From Saprospirales bacterium (GTDB taxonomy: Bacteria; Bacteroidota; Bacteroidia; Chitinophagales; Saprospiraceae), in assembly GCA_007693915.1 (NCBI GenBank), contig RECS01000132.1, positions 1 to 38,667 of the forward strand: DNA of 38,667 bases, given 5' to 3'. Each line of letters opens with the position of its first letter. Positions within the stretch are counted from its first letter, which is position 1. The position numbers and the translations under genes were made by a program. Positions 33,814-38,667 of the stretch are shown in pieces. The notes below the pieces were generated by a model. The model was not told the DNA's origin and made no database searches. It was given only the letters and a program-made list of their open reading frames with translations.

Positions 33814-36450
33814 CTATTCAATTTTCGTGATTGAATAAATATGGCGTTTAGCTTCTAGTTCTATACTGATGTGATAAATTCCTGAGGGAAAATCTGCTAT
33901 ATTGATTTTTTTAAAGTTGGAACTTGCGGTAAGCTGAATAGTTTTCATCAATTCACCCTTATTGTTGTGTATTTGAAGACCTGTACTTTTGTCCATAGGT
34001 ATATTCCACTGAAGAACGATTACTTCTTTTGCAGGATTTGGGAACACAATCATATTGAAATTTCCATCAAAATCTGACACTGATGTAGCATCCAAAAGGT
34101 AACATTTTTCGATTTCGCAACCATTTTGATCAGAAATAGTGAGGCAATACAATCCTGCAATTAACTGATCAATGTTAGACTGTGTATCTCCGGTGGACCA
34201 CAAATAACTGTAAGGTGGTGTTCCTCCTGTTATACTCGTAATTATGTTGCCGTTATTTTCAGAATCATCAGGGTAAGTTGGAAAGAATTCCAGGACGAGA
34301 CTGTCAGGTTCACTGATAACCCAAGGTCCGAATTCCTCTTCTTTTCCTGTAATTGTACTAATAGTCAGATAATATAAGCCGGATGACAGATCGCTTATAT
34401 CAGTTCCCTCGCCTTTATTGCTCCAATTTAGGACCGGGTTGGACGCCCCATCGAGTAGTTTTATAGAAATATTTCCATCTAAATTGCCATGACAACTGAT
34501 ATCTTCTTTTTCAGCTTCAACAAATGGCATGCTGTTAATTACCTCAATTTCTTGACAAACTTTATCTTTATAACAAGAATTAAATGCTTGTAAACATATA
34601 TCAAGTACTCCTGAGGAATCGAAAAGGTAAACCGGAGACGGGAGGCTGTCTGTTGTACCATCGCCAAAATTCCAGAGAAAGTGAGTAGCTCCCGATGAGT
34701 TGTTTTCCAATGTGAGTAGATCGTAAAATAATTCATATTCAAAATCACTTGTCGGCAGTAAATCACCTAAATGAGCTTCAAAAGTAGAACTAATACCCGG
34801 ACTCAAATGATAAAAAGTTCCACTAGCCGTAGTTCTTAATTCAGAACTCCTAACTTTATATTCAAATTCTCCGGGTGGAGGACAAATTTTTAGAAAAAAA
34901 GTATCTGTTATTTTATCTTCCTTAATTAGAGTGTATGATTGATCACCTTTCTGACGGGAGTAAAGGTAATACCCCTCAGACGCTGAGACTGACGTCCAGG
35001 ATATTTTGAGGGTGTCATTTACTTGTGAGATATGAATATCTTCTGGTGGTCGCGACACATACATAGTTAGCGTAGGGTCACCCATCAATGCCATATGGAC
35101 ACCTCTTGGAAAGAATCCGGTTTGATAAATACTATTGTTGTTTTTAGATTTTAAAACTGAATAACCAATAGGTTTACCCATCCCCATATGATGGAATTGC
35201 CAATTGGGTCTTCCTGCCCATACGTTTGTCAGGACGGTTCCCGAAGCGAGAGCTGCACGCAGTAGATTGTTTGTATAGCCCCAATCGCCGAAATAAGAAC
35301 CGAAAAGTATGGTAAAAACGGATTGAATAGAATCTGTGCTCAGATTTGATGTACTAATTATACCTCCGGCATTGGATGGATTGCCAGGACCTGCACCATA
35401 ACTCCAAAGGTAAGATTCATTTCGGAGAGTAGATCTATAGGGTAAGACGTGTACACTATCTATTCCGAACATTACAGAAAAATTTTTATGACCATTTTGA
35501 CCAAAGCCTTCACTGATTCCCCCGAAGTTATTGTGTACCAGCCCCCTTTCAATAGATGAAATTCGACCACTTCGCCAAAGGTGATTTTTATCTAAATAAT
35601 TTCTAAGTAATTCCTCATCAGATTTATCAAATGCAGGTAAGTCATGAAAGTCAACTCTGCCAACAGCCTTTTGTAAAAGTCCGGGAAAGGTACTTTGGTC
35701 AAATTTTCCATCACCGGGAACATTGTGATTTCTGGGGTCCGAGGCAACTGTAATATTTACAGTTTGATCTGTCCAGTTCCCTGTCATGCTGCCATAATAG
35801 CCATCAGCAGGCCATGCCCCTTGATGGTCTGGGTGTCCATCGGGGAAAATATTCCCTGAATAGGGTATTGGTATTCTCCCCAGAAGCAACAGACTGTAAA
35901 AACTTTCATTAGGGTGTTCATTGTAGATATTTATTATCCTGTCACGGAGCTCAGGTGGACTGTCGTGTTCTGAACAATAAAGGGTGAGAACTTTCCAACC
36001 CTCGTTTTCCATGTCATTTATCAATCGATTTATTTCTAATTCCAGACTTAGTTTGAAGGAACTGTCAATTGCCAAAATACACATTCCTCTATAATGTTTA
36101 GGAGGCAAATGAATCCCACTGTAAATATACCCATTGCTATTTAACCCTGATAAGACTTTTTCAATTCTATATTCGTATAAAACACCAGCTTCAACATTGG
36201 TGTCTTTCCAGCTCAATGAATCGGGTGGCAATGTCGCGAGAGTGAATCCCCAGAAAGTAGATGAAGGTAATTTTCTATAGATATTGTACGATTGTGCGTT
36301 GTCGTCTTTAGTCCATTTTAATTGAATGAAGGATTCTGTTTTATTGATTGATGCTTCAATTATTACTGATTGATCCAGATCGTGAATTACTTGAGAGTGG
36401 ATGAAAAATGGCATCAAGAGAAAGAATATATTAATGGAAAAAGTCTTCAT
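33814..36450 (-). CDS. T9SS cargo protein with degenerate C25 (gingipain-like) core
   Basis: An 878-residue secreted protein. Signal peptide about 1-20. A fibronectin III-like domain (about 28-100) precedes a core (about 115-465) laid out like peptidase C25: LLLLGRIPIP, a PADGYYG segment, QKAVGRVDF, YGAGPG (351-356), FGSYFGDW (383-390) and the closing MGDPTLTMYV (456-465). In gingipains the last-but-two motifs read GHG and SC. Here Ala353 and Tyr386 stand at the expected His and Cys positions, so proteolysis looks unlikely. Then come a second fibronectin-like segment (about 468-535), a PKD domain (WNFGDGTT, about 593-600), two SprB-like repeats (about 645-715 and 733-786, GGTPPYSYLWSTGD), and a C-terminal T9SS type A sorting domain (about 800-878, FPNPAKEV to SGIYHISI). 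It is probably exported by type IX secretion and surface-attached. Confidence 0.8.
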   Translation of the reverse strand: MKTFSINIFFLLMPFFIHSQVIHDLDQSVIIEASINKTESFIQLKWTKDDNAQSYNIYRKLPSSTFWGFTLATLPPDSLSWKDTNVEAGVLYEYRIEKVLSGLNSNGYIYSGIHLPPKHYRGMCILAIDSSFKLSLELEINRLINDMENEGWKVLTLYCSEHDSPPELRDRIINIYNEHPNESFYSLLLLGRIPIPYSGNIFPDGHPDHQGAWPADGYYGSMTGNWTDQTVNITVASDPRNHNVPGDGKFDQSTFPGLLQKAVGRVDFHDLPAFDKSDEELLRNYLDKNHLWRSGRISSIERGLVHNNFGGISEGFGQNGHKNFSVMFGIDSVHVLPYRSTLRNESYLWSYGAGPGNPSNAGGIISTSNLSTDSIQSVFTILFGSYFGDWGYTNNLLRAALASGTVLTNVWAGRPNWQFHHMGMGKPIGYSVLKSKNNNSIYQTGFFPRGVHMALMGDPTLTMYVSRPPEDIHISQVNDTLKISWTSVSASEGYYLYSRQKGDQSYTLIKEDKITDTFFLKICPPPGEFEYKVRSSELRTTASGTFYHLSPGISSTFEAHLGDLLPTSDFEYELFYDLLTLENNSSGATHFLWNFGDGTTDSLPSPVYLFDSSGVLDICLQAFNSCYKDKVCQEIEVINSMPFVEAEKEDISCHGNLDGNISIKLLDGASNPVLNWSNKGEGTDISDLSSGLYYLTISTITGKEEEFGPWVISEPDSLVLEFFPTYPDDSENNGNIITSITGGTPPYSYLWSTGDTQSNIDQLIAGLYCLTISDQNGCEIEKCYLLDATSVSDFDGNFNMIVFPNPAKEVIVLQWNIPMDKSTGLQIHNNKGELMKTIQLTASSNFKKINIADFPSGIYHISIELEAKRHIYSITKIE

Positions 36451-36668
36451 ATAATTGTTTTTGCTAAGATATATAAATTTTTAATCTGGAATAGGTTTTT
36501 TATTGAGTATTTCATTGAATTTATGCTCCAAATGTTAAATTTCTGCCTATTAACAAAAATTTTTTGTAAGGATTTGTTTTTCATGAATAAATTCCATATT
36601 TTTACTCATATTTTTAAGTTTACCTAAATCTGAAAATGACTTTTCATGTCCAAAGCAATCCATTATCT

Positions 36669-38667
36669 ATGAAAATAGCTACACTTCTTACATTCGTAAT
36701 TTTTATTATTTCTGTTTATTCCCCTCTGAATGGCTACACTCCTCCCGGTTTTGGTAATGAGGGTGATGAAGAACCACCAGCAACTTTTAGATCCGATTGT
36801 GCACCGGCAAAAGGCCAAAAGGATTTGGCTATTAACCGTGTAAGAGCAAGGATATTGACGGGAGGTGACAAATGGTGGAATTTGAATAATGCAAGGTATG
36901 TAGTTCCTACACCGACTTCAGGACAACCGGAAGTATCATCTATTTTTGCCGCAGGATTATGGCTTGGTGGATTTGATGAGGAAGGCAATCTTAAATTAGC
37001 AGCACAAACGTATAGAGCCCACGGTAGGAGTGATTGGTGGCCCGGTCCGCTTAACGAAGATGGATTTACTGATTCTAACCAGTGTAATGATTGGGATATA
37101 GTTTTTAGAGTAACCGAAGAAGATGTTAGAAAACAACGAAAAAATATTCAACAATACAGTCAGCTTGGTTTGCCTATTCCTAAAGAATTGGTTCCTGAGA
37201 ATATTCTTTATTGGCCTGCTGAGGGCAACCCGTTTTTTAGTGAAAAATATGGTTTTAGTTTGCCCAATAGAGATATTGGTCTTGCACCGTTTTTCGATTT
37301 GAACGATGATGGTTTGTATAATCCTGTAGATGGTGATTTTCCTGTTCTTGGTTTAGAAAATTGTTTGCTTTCTGTTGACACCCGAATTCCTGATGAAATG
37401 CTTTTTTGGATTTTCAATGATGCCGGTGGAATTCATACCAATTCAGGAGGTGATTTATTAAATGTAGAATTTAGAGCTCAGGCATTTGCTTTTGACGCTG
37501 GGGACGAATTAGATCACATGACTTTTTATCGTTATCAGATAGTCAATAGGGGGCATGGTCTTATTGATAGTACCTATATTGGGCTTTGGATAGATTTTGA
37601 TCTTGGTTGTCCTTTTAATGACTACATTGGCAGTTATCCAGATCTCGACCTAGCTTTTGCTTACAATATGGATGAATTTGGTGGACTTAATCAAGGGTGT
37701 GAATGTGGTAGCATTCCGACCTATTGTGATCATATTCCGGCTATTGGTGTAAACTTATTGAGAGGTCCTTTAAATGATCAAGGTGAATATTTAGGGATGA
37801 ATCATTTTATGTTATATAATAACAGGACAAATTATGCGGGCCCAATTTCTACCACAGACCCTACTAATGCGACAGAATATTATCGATATCTCACTGGTCA
37901 CTTTAGGGACGGACGTCCTTTAACAATTGGTGGAGATGGATATCGACCTGCAGGAGGAACTAAAACTAATTTTGCCTTCCCCGGTAATCCTTCTGATCCT
38001 GATGCTTGGACAATGTGTTCTGAAGATCTCGGACCAGGTGACCGCAGATCACTTATATCCACGGGACCATTAAAATTTTACCCCGGATCAATAAATGAAA
38101 TTATTTACGGGGTTCCCTTTGTCCTTGATGTGGACTATCCCTGCCCCGATTTGACGAGACTTTTTGAGGTTACTAAAAAAACACGTACGCTATTCGACCA
38201 ATGCTTCCAATTGGGTTTGAGGGGCCCTGATGCACCGGAGATGGTTGTCAGTCGCACGAACGATGCTTTTTCTGTTGTGCTTAAAAATGATTTCCCAGGA
38301 TCTAATAACCGAAATCAGGATTATAGAGAAAAAGCCACTTTTATTCCTGATGATGCTCAGGATCATTATTACGAATTTGAGGGTTATATTGTCTATCAAC
38401 TGCGCAGTGGTGATTTACCTCTGACGCATAAGACCTTCAACAATCCCGACCTTGCCATCCCCGTATTTCAGTCTGATTTAGAAAATGATGTGGATATCAT
38501 ATACAATTGGACGCGTTATGAAAATCCATCCTACTATCTGGCGAGACCGATATTTATTCCTGAACTGATGGTAGATGGAGCTAATACAGGGATTGAAAGC
38601 AATTTTGTCATAGATCGGGATATGTTTGATCAGTCAGGTGATGGTCTCCTGCACGCAGGTCAGGATT
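36669..38667 (+). CDS. Large secreted surface protein, 5' part only
   Basis: The reading frame is open from the ATG at 36669 to the right edge, so at least 666 residues are encoded and the C terminus is missing. Residues 1-22 form a signal peptide (hydrophobic TLLTFVIFIISVY). The chain then has AAGLWLGGFDEEGNLKLAAQ (about 98-117), WWPGPL, a calcium-loop-like LNDDGLYNPVDGD near residue 211, the WIDFDLGCPFNDYIGS segment and several cysteines. Near the edge, DQSGDGLLHAGQD is another such loop. I associate this layout with very large Bacteroidota proteins that end in a T9SS sorting domain, but that domain would lie outside the window. Function unknown; probably surface-exposed or adhesive. Confidence 0.75.
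   Translation, partial: MKIATLLTFVIFIISVYSPLNGYTPPGFGNEGDEEPPATFRSDCAPAKGQKDLAINRVRARILTGGDKWWNLNNARYVVPTPTSGQPEVSSIFAAGLWLGGFDEEGNLKLAAQTYRAHGRSDWWPGPLNEDGFTDSNQCNDWDIVFRVTEEDVRKQRKNIQQYSQLGLPIPKELVPENILYWPAEGNPFFSEKYGFSLPNRDIGLAPFFDLNDDGLYNPVDGDFPVLGLENCLLSVDTRIPDEMLFWIFNDAGGIHTNSGGDLLNVEFRAQAFAFDAGDELDHMTFYRYQIVNRGHGLIDSTYIGLWIDFDLGCPFNDYIGSYPDLDLAFAYNMDEFGGLNQGCECGSIPTYCDHIPAIGVNLLRGPLNDQGEYLGMNHFMLYNNRTNYAGPISTTDPTNATEYYRYLTGHFRDGRPLTIGGDGYRPAGGTKTNFAFPGNPSDPDAWTMCSEDLGPGDRRSLISTGPLKFYPGSINEIIYGVPFVLDVDYPCPDLTRLFEVTKKTRTLFDQCFQLGLRGPDAPEMVVSRTNDAFSVVLKNDFPGSNNRNQDYREKATFIPDDAQDHYYEFEGYIVYQLRSGDLPLTHKTFNNPDLAIPVFQSDLENDVDIIYNWTRYENPSYYLARPIFIPELMVDGANTGIESNFVIDRDMFDQSGDGLLHAGQD

Noticed and set aside
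34539-34766. Short open frames antisense to or out of frame with the large genes
   Set aside because: They lie wholly inside well-supported coding regions in other frames and show no family resemblance.
36553-36567. ACAAAAA/TTTTTTGT inverted repeat upstream of the large secreted protein gene
   Set aside because: A/T homopolymer tracts produce such symmetry readily; there is no loop or terminator geometry.

Overview
The window is a low-GC, gene-dense chromosomal segment from a member of the Bacteroidota. The evidence is a C-terminal type IX secretion (T9SS) sorting domain and SprB-like repeats, a BshC bacillithiol enzyme, a men cluster, and repeated matches to the Bacteroidota -7 promoter element TAnnTTTG (often TATATTTG). 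Most starts lack a Shine-Dalgarno sequence. The large secreted protein cut by the right edge resembles Saprospiria-type surface proteins, but the class assignment is inference.

Region 1 (about 112-8289, minus strand) is a tightly coupled menaquinone operon. In transcription order it encodes a hotdog thioesterase (probable DHNA-CoA thioesterase), MenF, MenD, MenB, MenA, a single polypeptide fusing MenC to MenE, and a PLP threonine aldolase. Neighbouring men genes overlap by 1 to 7 bases or lie 3 bases apart. All steps from chorismate to prenylated naphthoate are covered except MenH, which is not in the window.

Region 2 (8430-17470) holds a secreted four-cysteine protein, a DoxX-like membrane protein, cryptochrome DASH, a LolD-type ABC ATPase, a membrane-embedded subtilisin, thioredoxin reductase, class II fructose-bisphosphate aldolase and a large GT-C-like membrane protein.

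Region 3 (17483-30890) is mostly housekeeping: DnaG primase, YebC-family regulator, AccD, BshC, an HtrA/Deg protease, a 63-residue membrane protein, DapF, FtsK, a rhomboid protease, an unrecognised conserved-looking protein and thymidine kinase. A compact promoter-to-terminator unit of about 93 nt between dnaG and yebC looks like an unannotated small RNA.

Region 4 (30981-38667) is envelope and surface biology: a secreted protein of uncertain function, a DUF481-like outer-membrane barrel, a DUF2784-like membrane protein, a T9SS cargo protein with a gingipain-like (C25) core that seems to lack its catalytic His and Cys, and the start of another very large secreted protein.

Five convergent gene pairs abut or overlap (-16 to +16 bases) with no visible intrinsic terminator. 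I see no tRNA, rRNA, CRISPR array, insertion sequence or prophage. The strongest candidates for something undescribed are the small RNA, the degenerate C25 protein, the MenC-MenE fusion and the interleaved inverted repeats before the GT-C gene.
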